Positions 25,987 to 34,724 of a stretch of DNA of 64,000 nucleotides are shown here, in pieces (position 1 is the stretch's first letter; the number at the start of each line of letters is the position of its first letter). This stretch comes from Chryseobacterium geocarposphaerae (lineage in GTDB: Bacteria > Bacteroidota > Bacteroidia > Flavobacteriales > Weeksellaceae), in NCBI RefSeq assembly GCF_002797535.1, contig NZ_PGFD01000001.1, forward strand, positions 1,984,001-2,048,000. Reading direction: 5' to 3'. Under the pieces are notes generated by a model. The model worked only from the letters and a program-made list of their open reading frames with translations, had not been told where the DNA came from and did no database searches. The position numbers were made by a program, and so were the translations under genes.

Positions 25987-26904
25987 TTAAAAACTAGCAT
26001 TCTTTTTTGAAAATTTATTATCTAAATATAATTTCAATCCTTCTTGATAGGCTTTCAATGCGATAAACCACTGATGTCTAGAGTATCTAAAGTATAATAT
26101 GATCAATATATATAAATAATTATATACTACAACATATGCTGCATATAAAGGATTATAGTTTTTCAAAGCAAAATAAACTAGGTTTCTCCATAAGAATCTC
26201 ACTGAAAAATCACTCATTTTACCTGTTGAAGTAGATTCGTTGTGATAAACAGCCGTATCTGAGATATACCACAACTTTTTTTTATGCTTGTTGAGTGCTC
26301 TATATACAAAATCTGTATCATCATAATATACGAAATAGTTTTCGTCCATCATTCCGACATTATCAAACACCTCTTTTTTCACAAGCATAAAACAAGTAGG
26401 AGCATATGCTATTTGTTTATCTACATTAAATTGGCCATTATCCTCCTCTTCCTGTCCATATTGCATAGTGATACCATTACGTTTATTGTATCCCCCTCCA
26501 GCAGCCCAAATTTTATGTGTTCCATAAAAATATATTTTAGGTACTGCCATATCTGCATGGTACTTATGTAACCCATTCAGTAATTTTCTGATGGTTTCAT
26601 TCTCAAGCGCAATATCATTATTAGACAGGAGTACAAAATCACACTGGTCTTCAATAGCCTTTATGATTCCGATATTATTGCCTTTTGCCACCCCGTAGTT
26701 TGCTTCATTTTTAATAATTACAGTTTCAAACTGATATTTTGAAGCTAATTTTATACTTAATGATAAAGAGCTATCCGGAGAAAGATTGTCTACGACATAC
26801 AATACAAAGTTTATATAGTCCTGTTTACTTAAGGTCTCAAAAAATTCTTCAAGAACAGATTCGCTATTATATAAAACGGTTACTATACCTATTTTTTCAT
26901 TCAT
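25987..26904 (-). CDS. Glycosyltransferase, GT2 family (rhamnosyltransferase-like)
   Basis: The 305-residue protein has a GT-A domain: IGIVTVLYNSESVLEEF, YVVDNLSPDSSLS, NYGVAKGNNIGI, FVLLSNNDIALE and YDDTDFVYRALNKHKKKLWY. The ASP-rich NND motif and YxDDxDF segment are usual for GT2 enzymes of the WbbL type. A C-terminal hydrophobic stretch near residues 255-275 may attach it to the membrane. It overlaps the epimerase gene by four bases. Confidence 0.88.
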   Translation of the reverse strand: MNEKIGIVTVLYNSESVLEEFFETLSKQDYINFVLYVVDNLSPDSSLSLSIKLASKYQFETVIIKNEANYGVAKGNNIGIIKAIEDQCDFVLLSNNDIALENETIRKLLNGLHKYHADMAVPKIYFYGTHKIWAAGGGYNKRNGITMQYGQEEEDNGQFNVDKQIAYAPTCFMLVKKEVFDNVGMMDENYFVYYDDTDFVYRALNKHKKKLWYISDTAVYHNESTSTGKMSDFSVRFLWRNLVYFALKNYNPLYAAYVVVYNYLYILIILYFRYSRHQWFIALKAYQEGLKLYLDNKFSKKNASF

Positions 26905-28037
26905 TTATATAAGCCTTTGTTTTTCATTTCCTCGATAGATAGATCATACCTATCTTCAGGAATTTGTTGCTTATTAACCCAACTTGTAAACGCTTCTATA
27001 CCTTTTTCAAAACTCCACTTCGGTTCAAATCCTAATTGTTGCTTTATTTTGGAAATATCCGCATAATTGTGCCGTATATCTCCTAATCTATAATTCCCTG
27101 AAACCAGTATGGGTACTTGCCGTTGATAAAACATCGATAACGTTTCAGCTACTGTCATCACATTTGTTGCAACACCAGTTCCTACATTATAAACTTCACC
27201 ATTGGCTTCTTTTTTTTCCAATCCCAAAATGGTGGCTTCTGCAACATCATCTATAAAAACAAAATCTCTTGTTTCTTTCCCATCTTCAAAGATATTAATT
27301 GAATTTCCATTTTTAATCCGGGTTGAAAAAATAGATAATATTCCTGTATAAGGATTCGCTAAAGATTGTCCCGGCCCATACACGTTTTGAAACCGATATC
27401 CTACTGCTGCAATTCCTAAAGATCTACATACTGTTAATACTAATTGTTCCTGATTTTGTTTGGTAATACCATAAACAGAAGTGGGATGAATTTTACTATC
27501 TTCGGTAGTAGGAAGTATTTCAACAGTTTGGCGGCATATAGGACATTTACATAAAAAATCTCCCTTTGCCATATCCTGATCTAGTCTTTCGAACGGATAT
27601 ACAATCCCATGCTCTCGACATTTATATTTACCCTCTCCATATATAGCCCGAGAAGAAGCAATAATAACTTTTTTCACTTGATGGGATGTGTTCGCAAGTA
27701 TATCGAGCATAAGAGCGGTTCCTCCGATATTTACATCAATATATTTTTGAATTTCATACATTGACTGCCCTGTTCCTGTTTCCGCCGCTAAATGAATGAT
27801 TGCATCTTGTCCTTTTATAGCATTCATCCAGTCTTCTCTCAATGTCACGGAACCTTTTATAAATCTTACCCTATCATGTATACTTTTATAAAGAGGTGAG
27901 GTGATTTCCGGTTTATCACCATGAATTTGTGGTGACAGATTATCTAAAACTGTCACATTCCATCCTCTTTTTATAAGTTTCAACGCTATATTTGAACCTA
28001 TAAAACCGGCCCCTCCCGTAATTAATATATTTTTCAT
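26901..28037 (-). CDS. NAD-dependent nucleotide-sugar epimerase with cysteine-rich insert
   Basis: The 378-residue extended SDR protein has the nucleotide-binding ITGGAGFIGSNIALKL, catalytic Ser/Tyr/Lys elements (ASSRAIYGEG and TSVYGITKQNQE) and NVYGPGQS. Between the serine and tyrosine regions, about residues 138-168, is an inserted Cys/His-rich segment (KCREHGI ... LCKCPICRQT) resembling a zinc ribbon. Such inserts are known to me from dTDP-L-rhamnose 4-epimerase-like proteins, which would fit rfbC in this cluster. The first ATG is at 28037 and overlaps the previous stop as TGATG; a GTG lies one codon earlier. Confidence 0.85.
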   Translation of the reverse strand: MKNILITGGAGFIGSNIALKLIKRGWNVTVLDNLSPQIHGDKPEITSPLYKSIHDRVRFIKGSVTLREDWMNAIKGQDAIIHLAAETGTGQSMYEIQKYIDVNIGGTALMLDILANTSHQVKKVIIASSRAIYGEGKYKCREHGIVYPFERLDQDMAKGDFLCKCPICRQTVEILPTTEDSKIHPTSVYGITKQNQEQLVLTVCRSLGIAAVGYRFQNVYGPGQSLANPYTGILSIFSTRIKNGNSINIFEDGKETRDFVFIDDVAEATILGLEKKEANGEVYNVGTGVATNVMTVAETLSMFYQRQVPILVSGNYRLGDIRHNYADISKIKQQLGFEPKWSFEKGIEAFTSWVNKQQIPEDRYDLSIEEMKNKGLYK

Positions 28038-28618
28038 CACTCAATAAAATTGCCTTTAGCATCAGTTTTTAGCCATGCCTGTTTTTCAAATGAATAACGC
28101 TTTATAATTTTTGCCGGTGCGCCTACCGCAATACAATAATCAGGAATATCTTTTGTCACAACAGAATTTGCTCCTACAATGCTGTTTTTACCTATACTGG
28201 CTCCGGAAATGCAAACATTTTCTCCGATCCAAGAACCTTCCTTTATCACAACATCAGAAAGCTGAACAATTGGTTGCTCAATGATAGGACGTCTAATATC
28301 TTTATATCCGTGCTGATTATCCGAAATATAAACTCTGTCTGCAATAAGCACAGACTTTTCAATTATAATACTTTTGGTACAATAAATGTGAGCAGAATTT
28401 CCTATATAAGTATTGTCCCCTATTTCCAATTTACAATTATCATAGCCCGTTAAAGGATTAGCGGCTAACCATGCGTATTTACCAACAGAAACATTTTTGC
28501 CTATAAATATATTTTTAGGTTTTTCTATCCGGATAAAATTTTTGACCGAAGATCTATATCCAAAAGCTCCGAATTTCAGTTTATTTAGTGGATATAATAC
28601 TAAATTATAGTAAATCAT
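28037..28618 (-). CDS. Hexapeptide-repeat O-acetyltransferase (WbbJ-like)
   Basis: The 193-residue protein is a left-handed beta-helix acyltransferase: IFIGKNVSVGKYAW, LEIGDNTYIGNSAHIYCTKS, VLIADRVYISDNQHGYKD with a likely catalytic histidine, WIGENVCISGASIGKNSIVGANSVV and a C-terminal AVGAPAKIIKRY. The NQHGY and final GxPAKxI are typical of sugar O-acetyltransferases in polysaccharide clusters. It probably acetylates a sugar of the cluster A repeat unit using acetyl-CoA. Confidence 0.88.
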   Translation of the reverse strand: MIYYNLVLYPLNKLKFGAFGYRSSVKNFIRIEKPKNIFIGKNVSVGKYAWLAANPLTGYDNCKLEIGDNTYIGNSAHIYCTKSIIIEKSVLIADRVYISDNQHGYKDIRRPIIEQPIVQLSDVVIKEGSWIGENVCISGASIGKNSIVGANSVVTKDIPDYCIAVGAPAKIIKRYSFEKQAWLKTDAKGNFIE

Positions 28619-29295
28619 TACAGCAATGGATTAAGGTTAATCAATTTCTTTATATCGCACAAATTTTCAGAATTTAGTTGTATCCATTCGTGGCTTTTAT
28701 CCCACCATTTTAATTTTAACAAATAATCAATTTCTTCCTCCGAAAACCTATGTTTCACCAATTTACTGGGAGAGCCAACAACAATTGCATATGATTCTAC
28801 ATCAGATGTAACTACAGTATTTGCTCCGATTATGGCCCCATCTCCTATTTTAACTCCATTAAGTATAATTGCATTTGCCCCAATCCATACATCGTTACCG
28901 ATGACTACATCTTTTTTATATTCAAAAATATCTTCTTTAGAAAAATTTTTTAAAAGATTATATGGATTCGAATAGATAGAAGGATGCGTACTGGCAAATG
29001 TATGGGTAGGATGTTTTCCCGGCGCTATTCTGACATTGGGTCCTATGGAACAAAATTTTCCTATTTTAGTTTCACAAATTACCGAACCCTCAGCAATGTA
29101 TGAGAAATCATCAACTGACGAATTTATGATCGTCACATTAATCCCAATCCAATTGTATTTTCCGAAAACAACATTTATTAATTTAGACATATAACCCAGT
29201 CTAAGATGCTCATACTTAGATTGGTATTTTATTTTCGTAATCAACCATTTCAAATATGTAGAAAAGGGATTTTGCAAATAAGATCTATCAAACAT
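28618..29295 (-). CDS. CatB-related hexapeptide acetyltransferase
   Basis: The 225-residue protein has hexapeptide repeats around IGKFCSIGPNVRIAPGKHPTH with the family histidine, an inserted loop (FASTHPSIYSNPYN), then VVIGNDVWIGANAIILNGVKIGDGAIIGANTVV and the tail VGSPSKLVKHRFSEEEIDYLL. This layout belongs to the xenobiotic/CatB-type acetyltransferases that in glycan clusters modify sugars. It abuts the next acetyltransferase gene by one base, so two different positions are probably acetylated. Confidence 0.88.
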   Translation of the reverse strand: MFDRSYLQNPFSTYLKWLITKIKYQSKYEHLRLGYMSKLINVVFGKYNWIGINVTIINSSVDDFSYIAEGSVICETKIGKFCSIGPNVRIAPGKHPTHTFASTHPSIYSNPYNLLKNFSKEDIFEYKKDVVIGNDVWIGANAIILNGVKIGDGAIIGANTVVTSDVESYAIVVGSPSKLVKHRFSEEEIDYLLKLKWWDKSHEWIQLNSENLCDIKKLINLNPLL

Positions 29296-29300
29296 TCCTT

Positions 29301-30782
29301 TTATTTTTTTATGGATGAAATTAATTGCCTAACATTTTCATTTTTAAAAATAACAGGTAAATATAAAAAAAGTGAAAATATGCCTAAAATCATTTTCAGA
29401 CTATTTCTTTCAGCCGAAATAAACTGATATGAAAGAATATTTAAGAAAATAATTAAAAAGCTAACCAATAATAATTTCGCTTCTTCTTTTCGGAAAATAT
29501 CAAAAAAACTAATTTTTAAAGATTTATTATAGTTAACAATAACAACTAGCGATCCTATAGAAAGAGCAATAGCCCATGCTAAAATAATTCCGTAACCTTC
29601 TGCATATAAACCCAAAATTATTCCTAAAATAATATTAATAATAGCCATGCTTACATGAACTATCACTAAAACATTAAGCTTACCTTCTCCCATTGAGCTA
29701 AAATAAGCCGGTCCACACATAATATTAATAAAAGTGGATATCACTAAAACAAACATTGAAAAAATAAAATCAAAATTAAAGCTACCAAGCCACAATAAAG
29801 AAATTATGGGAGTTGCTAAAATTAAAAAAGTAGATAAAGGTAGATTAAATAAAAGTAAAATACGATTCATCTTTATGTAAAAGCTTTGTAAAAAAGAAGA
29901 ATCTTCTGTTTTAGCTTTTTCTGCAACAACAGGTACCACAACCTGGTTAGCACTTGTTAATAGAGCACGAAACTGATTGACTGCTTTGGTTGCCATTTCA
30001 TAATGTCCAAGCAACACAAGTCCACCATACTTACTCAAAAGCAGTTTGGTGGCCGGTTCATATAAAAGCTGGCTTATTGAAACAAACTGAAATTTATAAC
30101 CGTAATTAAACAATTCTTTAAAAGATTGTTTATGCCATTTCCAATAACGGATTTGATTATTCGGGCTAATTTTCACTGTAAATACTAAGGCAGCAAAAAA
30201 AATAAAACCAGACTGTATAAGCTGCGCAATAGCAACTCCTTTAAGATGATAGGTCGAAGTTAATAAAACCGTTCCCCCAAACATAATAATTCCAGAGATG
30301 ATATAAATAAAATTTCTGATATAGTTTTTTTGATATCCTTCTAAAACTGAAGTAAATACCCCTCCTATTGCGTTAATGCAAAGTGAAGCTAAGGAATAAG
30401 GAAGTATTTCTAATGCAATATTTAAAAAATGTTCATCAATTACATATTGTAAGAAAAATTTTGCACCTAAAAGAATAATCAGACTTAAACTTACAAAAAG
30501 AAATGACATTGATAGGACAGAGGTGAATATCAGTTTCCCCAGTTTGCTCTTATCATTTTCCAAAATGTATTCTGCAACAAATTTTACTAGTCCCGAAGTC
30601 ATTCCTAAATTCGCCAAATTAGCAATGGAAGAAAACGATAATATTAATGACCATATGCCTAATTGCCGTACTCCAATTGTAGCCAATAAATACTTATATA
30701 AAAAAAAATACAATAAAGCTGTAAATACAACTTGTACTACTGCTGAAAAAGCATTTATTGTAATTTTTTTGGAAGAAAGCAT
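29301..30782 (-). CDS. Wzx-type oligosaccharide flippase
   Basis: The 493-residue protein has about twelve to fourteen membrane segments spread over its whole length and an opening (INAFSAVVQVVFTALLYFFLYKYLL ... GVRQLGIWSLILSF) typical of the PST/RfbX flippase family of the MOP superfamily. It would move undecaprenyl-diphosphate-linked repeat units of cluster A across the inner membrane for polymerisation by the EpsG-like protein. Confidence 0.9.
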   Translation of the reverse strand: MLSSKKITINAFSAVVQVVFTALLYFFLYKYLLATIGVRQLGIWSLILSFSSIANLANLGMTSGLVKFVAEYILENDKSKLGKLIFTSVLSMSFLFVSLSLIILLGAKFFLQYVIDEHFLNIALEILPYSLASLCINAIGGVFTSVLEGYQKNYIRNFIYIISGIIMFGGTVLLTSTYHLKGVAIAQLIQSGFIFFAALVFTVKISPNNQIRYWKWHKQSFKELFNYGYKFQFVSISQLLYEPATKLLLSKYGGLVLLGHYEMATKAVNQFRALLTSANQVVVPVVAEKAKTEDSSFLQSFYIKMNRILLLFNLPLSTFLILATPIISLLWLGSFNFDFIFSMFVLVISTFINIMCGPAYFSSMGEGKLNVLVIVHVSMAIINIILGIILGLYAEGYGIILAWAIALSIGSLVVIVNYNKSLKISFFDIFRKEEAKLLLVSFLIIFLNILSYQFISAERNSLKMILGIFSLFLYLPVIFKNENVRQLISSIKK

Positions 30783-30855
30783 TATTTAAATTTCTTTTTG
30801 TTACAGATGTACAACTTTCATACATTCTTATAAAGATAAATCTTTTTAAATCTTA

Positions 30856-33207
30856 TTAAAAAAATTTATGCCACCATTTTTTTTCTTCAGCGTGATATCC
30901 GTATCCATGTTTATTTCCGTATCCGAAATTAGATTCTTTTATTCCGTTTAAGACAATTCCCACATTTTTAAGCTTATTATCTTCAACAGAATGATTTAAA
31001 AATTCCATATAGCTTTTCTCAGAGACTTCAGACCTTGTAACATATACAATCGCATCACTTTTATCAGCTATCAAGAAAGAATCTGTTACCAATAAAAGAG
31101 GAGCAGTATCTAAAACGATATATTTATATTTATTTTTTGCCTTAACAGCCGTTAAGAGTTCATCCAGTCTACCATTCTGTAAAAGGTCTGTGGGGTTAGG
31201 TGGTATAGAACCTGAATAGATAAAATCACAATTCTCATTGTATCCACTTGGATGAATAATTTCATTAACATCCAAAACATCTTCACTTAAGAATTCAGTT
31301 AACCCTTTTGCTGATTTCATGGAAGGATTATAACGCTGAAGCTGCGGGTTTCTGACATCTGCTCCGACTACCAATACTTTATCTCTTGAAGAAGCCAATA
31401 TAATTGAAAGATTGGTAGAAATAAATGTTTTCCCTTCTCCTTTTACGGATGAAGTAACCATAATAGTATATGGAGATTCTTTACCAGGTAATAAGAATCT
31501 TAAATTTGTGACAAAGATTCTGAATGCTTCAGCCATAGGTGAAACATCGTTAAAGCTTACGAGAGTATTATCCTTGCTCGTCAATTTTGGAATTTCAGCA
31601 ATTACTGGCAGGCCAGTTAATTTTGTAATATCTGTTCTCTTGACAATTGTACTTTGAAGAATACTCCTTAAATAAATCCATGAAAATGGTATTAGTCCTC
31701 CTATTAAAAGGAATACGCCCAATATCATTAATTTTTTAGGAGCAACCGGTTTTTTAAACACAAATGCTTTATCAATCACTCTAGCTTTTTCCGCAGTAAT
31801 TTCCATACTGATAGCGGCTTCCTCTCTTTTTTGTAAAAGTAATAAATAAAGATTTTCTTTTATTTGCTGTTGTCTCTCAATACTTCTAAATAGTTTTTCC
31901 TGAGTCGGTATTTTACCTATCATATGCTCCGAACCTCCTAATTGACTTTCTACTTTTCTTTTTGCCAATTCTAAAGTAGTAATGTTTTTTTGTAAAGATT
32001 GAGATAAAGAAGATTTCATCTCCTCAATTTGTTGATTAACATCTTTTACCAAAGGGTTATCCGGAGTAGCATTTTCTAAATATTTATTTCTTTGTAAAAC
32101 AAGAGTATTATAATCCTGGATTGACTTTGCAGCCGCTTCACTTTCTAATCCTATATTGATTGGTAAAACATCTCCCTTACCTTTTTTATTTAAAGTATTT
32201 TGAAGAATCTTATTAAGTTCTAACTGGGTTCCTAGTTCCAATATTTGAGCCTTACTTTGCTCTTTTAATTGAAGATTAATTTTAGCTTCTGTAGGCAAAT
32301 CAACTATATTATTACTTGCCTTATACCCTTCTTTCTGAGTTTCAACATCTCCTAACTCGTTAGAAATAAGTGCAATTCTTCTATCAATAAAATCTTTGGT
32401 CTTTTTAGATTCAATATTTTTATCATTAATTGCATATACATTATATTGTCTAACTAAACCATTAAGAAAGTCTTTTGCTTTTGATTTATTTTCAAAGTCT
32501 ACAGAAAGACTTATAATAGTACCATCTTTATCTAATAAATCAACTGCTAAAGCTTCTTGAAAATCATTTACAGTGTTGTCAAAATTATTATAACTAAAAA
32601 AAACCTCTGTTAAATTAACTTTTTTAGGAGCTTTATACATCGGATTTTTTCCTATCATTATCGTTGCAAAAGGTAAAATCGTTGTTTTGTTAAAAGATGT
32701 TTTTATCTCATCTTTCCATTCGTCAGACGATAATATAATTCCTTCTCCTTTCGATTTAATAAAAATAGGTTTTTGAGGTAACTCGGCATCTTCTTTTTCT
32801 TGAATAATATGGATGATATAAGGATTCGTAACACCATAAAGTTCGAGATTATAAAATGTTTGCTTAGCATATACCGGCGTCTGAAAATTATGTTCTCTCA
32901 AAACATCTTCTACAATCGCTTTAGATTGAAAAACTCCCACTTCATTTTCAATACTATTAGTTCCCATTCCGCTCAATCCCCCTAAACTTTGAAGTACTCC
33001 AATATCTCCAGAAGCAACAGACATCTTTTTAGCATCTTTAATGAGGACCGAAGTTTGAGCTTTATAAACTGGAGGTGTAGATTTTATATACAGAACAGCC
33101 AGAATAAACATTAATATTCCTGAACCAACAAAATATTTCCAATTTTTTAAATATGGAGCTATAAGCTCTTTTACGTTAGTCTCTTCCTTTAAATATTTTT
33201 TATCCAT
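30856..33207 (-). CDS. Wzc-like polysaccharide co-polymerase and tyrosine autokinase
   Basis: The 783-residue protein has the Wzz-type N-terminal domain (first membrane segment about residues 24-42), a long periplasmic coiled-coil part to about residue 480, a second membrane segment near 500-520 (PKKLMILGVFLLIGGLIPFSW) and a cytoplasmic BY-kinase domain. The latter shows Walker A SSVKGEGKTFIS near residue 590, Walker A' VLVVGADVRNPQL and Walker B YIVLDTAPLLL. The C-terminal tail carries a tyrosine cluster (NFGYGNKHGYGYH) for autophosphorylation. It would control chain length and export of the cluster A polymer. No Wza outer-membrane exporter lies beside it. Confidence 0.94.
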   Translation of the reverse strand: MDKKYLKEETNVKELIAPYLKNWKYFVGSGILMFILAVLYIKSTPPVYKAQTSVLIKDAKKMSVASGDIGVLQSLGGLSGMGTNSIENEVGVFQSKAIVEDVLREHNFQTPVYAKQTFYNLELYGVTNPYIIHIIQEKEDAELPQKPIFIKSKGEGIILSSDEWKDEIKTSFNKTTILPFATIMIGKNPMYKAPKKVNLTEVFFSYNNFDNTVNDFQEALAVDLLDKDGTIISLSVDFENKSKAKDFLNGLVRQYNVYAINDKNIESKKTKDFIDRRIALISNELGDVETQKEGYKASNNIVDLPTEAKINLQLKEQSKAQILELGTQLELNKILQNTLNKKGKGDVLPINIGLESEAAAKSIQDYNTLVLQRNKYLENATPDNPLVKDVNQQIEEMKSSLSQSLQKNITTLELAKRKVESQLGGSEHMIGKIPTQEKLFRSIERQQQIKENLYLLLLQKREEAAISMEITAEKARVIDKAFVFKKPVAPKKLMILGVFLLIGGLIPFSWIYLRSILQSTIVKRTDITKLTGLPVIAEIPKLTSKDNTLVSFNDVSPMAEAFRIFVTNLRFLLPGKESPYTIMVTSSVKGEGKTFISTNLSIILASSRDKVLVVGADVRNPQLQRYNPSMKSAKGLTEFLSEDVLDVNEIIHPSGYNENCDFIYSGSIPPNPTDLLQNGRLDELLTAVKAKNKYKYIVLDTAPLLLVTDSFLIADKSDAIVYVTRSEVSEKSYMEFLNHSVEDNKLKNVGIVLNGIKESNFGYGNKHGYGYHAEEKKWWHKFF

Positions 33208-33263
33208 TTTTCCGGATTATCACATCAATTTTATATATTTTCAGAATTTCATCTGAAATCCTG

Positions 33264-33271
33264 CAAATATA
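33264..33271 (-). promoter_or_regulatory. Predicted -7 box of wzc and cluster A
   Basis: On the minus strand this reads TATATTTG (TAnnTTTG), 56 bases before the Wzc start codon, in the 185-base gap that separates cluster A from the DUF3575 gene. It is the most likely promoter for the cluster A operon. Confidence 0.5.
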
Positions 33272-33392
33272 TATTTTTTTTATAAAAAGCCTGTGCTATT
33301 CTGCTTCTAAATTGTTTTTTTAGTTATCATTTCCAAAATTAGATTTATCGTATAAAAGATAAGAGTATTTTACTGATAACAATCTATTCTGC

Positions 33393-34019
33393 TCACTCCA
33401 ATTTATATGTCAACATCACTCCTGCTCTTGTGGGCAAAACTTCCCCGCTTTTATTCCATTTTTTGGCTCCGTCATACCTTTCATTATTGTCTTCAAAATA
33501 GCCTTTGTATAGTGACTGAGTAAAACCTGCACCTGCAAAAACATCCAGCCCCCATTTTTTGTCTAATACAAAATGATAACCTGCGCTTATTCCCCATATA
33601 AATGCTAAACCTTTCTGATATCTTTCCGTAAGACGAACACTTCCATCCGGCAATAGTTCAGGGATACCGTTTTCATCTTCTACGGTTGTTTTACTCCAAT
33701 AATTCCATTTTTGAAGGTTGAAAGCAGCCATAGAAAGATAAGTTCCGACATACCATTTATTTCCAGTTTCTTTAAAGTAATATCTTCCCTCCATTGTTCC
33801 CATATAAATCTGAAGGTTTTTCCCAAGAAATGATTTCCAGGGAGACACAAAAACTTCAGCTTGTAAAGAAATTTTAGAATTTACCGGTTTTTCAATACCT
33901 ACATTATAAATTCCCATAGGAATAAATACAGTATTGACTTTTAATTCCGTTTGTGCATTTAACATGGCTGTAGAAAACAAGCCAATTATTAGCGAAATAT
34001 CTTTCAACATAAAACTCAT
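33393..34019 (-). CDS. DUF3575-like outer-membrane protein
   Basis: The 208-residue protein has a signal peptide (LKDISLIIGLFSTAMLNAQ) and a series of amphipathic strands: TELKVNTVFIPMGIYNVGIE, SLQAEVFVSPWKSF, MGTMEGRYYF, WGISAGYHF, WGLDVFAGAGFTQSLYKGY, ending in a strand AGVMLTYKLE. The order KxN...NxGIE...RYYF...WY.GY fits DUF3575, which in Bacteroides is often encoded beside fimbrillin gene sets. Here it is the last gene of the chaperone-usher-like operon, 30 bases after the sugar transferase. An inner ATG at 34010 is an equally good start. Confidence 0.75.
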   Translation of the reverse strand: MSFMLKDISLIIGLFSTAMLNAQTELKVNTVFIPMGIYNVGIEKPVNSKISLQAEVFVSPWKSFLGKNLQIYMGTMEGRYYFKETGNKWYVGTYLSMAAFNLQKWNYWSKTTVEDENGIPELLPDGSVRLTERYQKGLAFIWGISAGYHFVLDKKWGLDVFAGAGFTQSLYKGYFEDNNERYDGAKKWNKSGEVLPTRAGVMLTYKLE

Positions 34020-34049
34020 ACCCCTAATAACTTTTTTTTCTTATAAATA

Positions 34050-34694
34050 TTATCCTTTGAGAATTGAAAACGTTTTGAGCAGAATAAGAATATCTGTTTT
34101 AAACGAAAGCTGATGATAATACTCCAAATTCATTTTCATTTTATCTGGAAAAAGTACCTCATCATTATACTTCAGTGGATCTGGTTGATTTTCAAGAATT
34201 TTTGATTCATTTCTGTATTTAATACCTGCTTCGGAGGTAAGTCCGGGCTTTAAACCTAACACCAGCCGATCATCATCTTTCAGTACATCATAATAACCAG
34301 GTATATCAGGACGCGGACCAACAAAAGACATTTCTCCTTTAAGGATATTGAAAAGTTGAGGAAGCTCATCCAGTTTGGTTTTACGCATCCACTTTCCAAA
34401 ACTAGACTTTTGAGAAGTGTGTGAATGATAGGTCTGGAATTTATAGATTACAAACAGCTTTCCTTCCCGTCCAACTCTTTTTTGTGTAAAAATGCCCGGA
34501 AAGCCGGTGTCAATAGAGGTTAATATTACCAATATTACAAACAAAGGAAGAAAAAGCACTACCATTATTAATGCTAAACCATAGTCCATTAAAGCTTTCC
34601 ACCAAGGATATTTTTTCACCATTTCCGAATTACCAGCAAAGATATAAAATATGACAGATATAGTTTTAAACACTATATTAAATATCAACCCCAT
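34050..34694 (-). CDS. Bacterial sugar transferase (second initiating-type enzyme)
   Basis: The 214-residue protein is a compact phosphoglycosyltransferase: a membrane segment near residues 34-60, the basic [56 protein letters not shown] and a C-terminal PGLTSEAGIKYRNES. Compared with WcaJ types, it lacks the long N-terminal membrane part. The KFQT instead of the usual KFRS/TM is unusual. It is the sixth gene of the fibre-like operon, 30 bases downstream of the usher-like gene, which suggests that glycan synthesis is tied to the fibre system or simply that this operon runs into cluster A. Confidence 0.88.
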   Translation of the reverse strand: MGLIFNIVFKTISVIFYIFAGNSEMVKKYPWWKALMDYGLALIMVVLFLPLFVILVILTSIDTGFPGIFTQKRVGREGKLFVIYKFQTYHSHTSQKSSFGKWMRKTKLDELPQLFNILKGEMSFVGPRPDIPGYYDVLKDDDRLVLGLKPGLTSEAGIKYRNESKILENQPDPLKYNDEVLFPDKMKMNLEYYHQLSFKTDILILLKTFSILKG

Positions 34695-34724
34695 CTGCGA
34701 AGATGAGGTTGATAAGATATAAAT

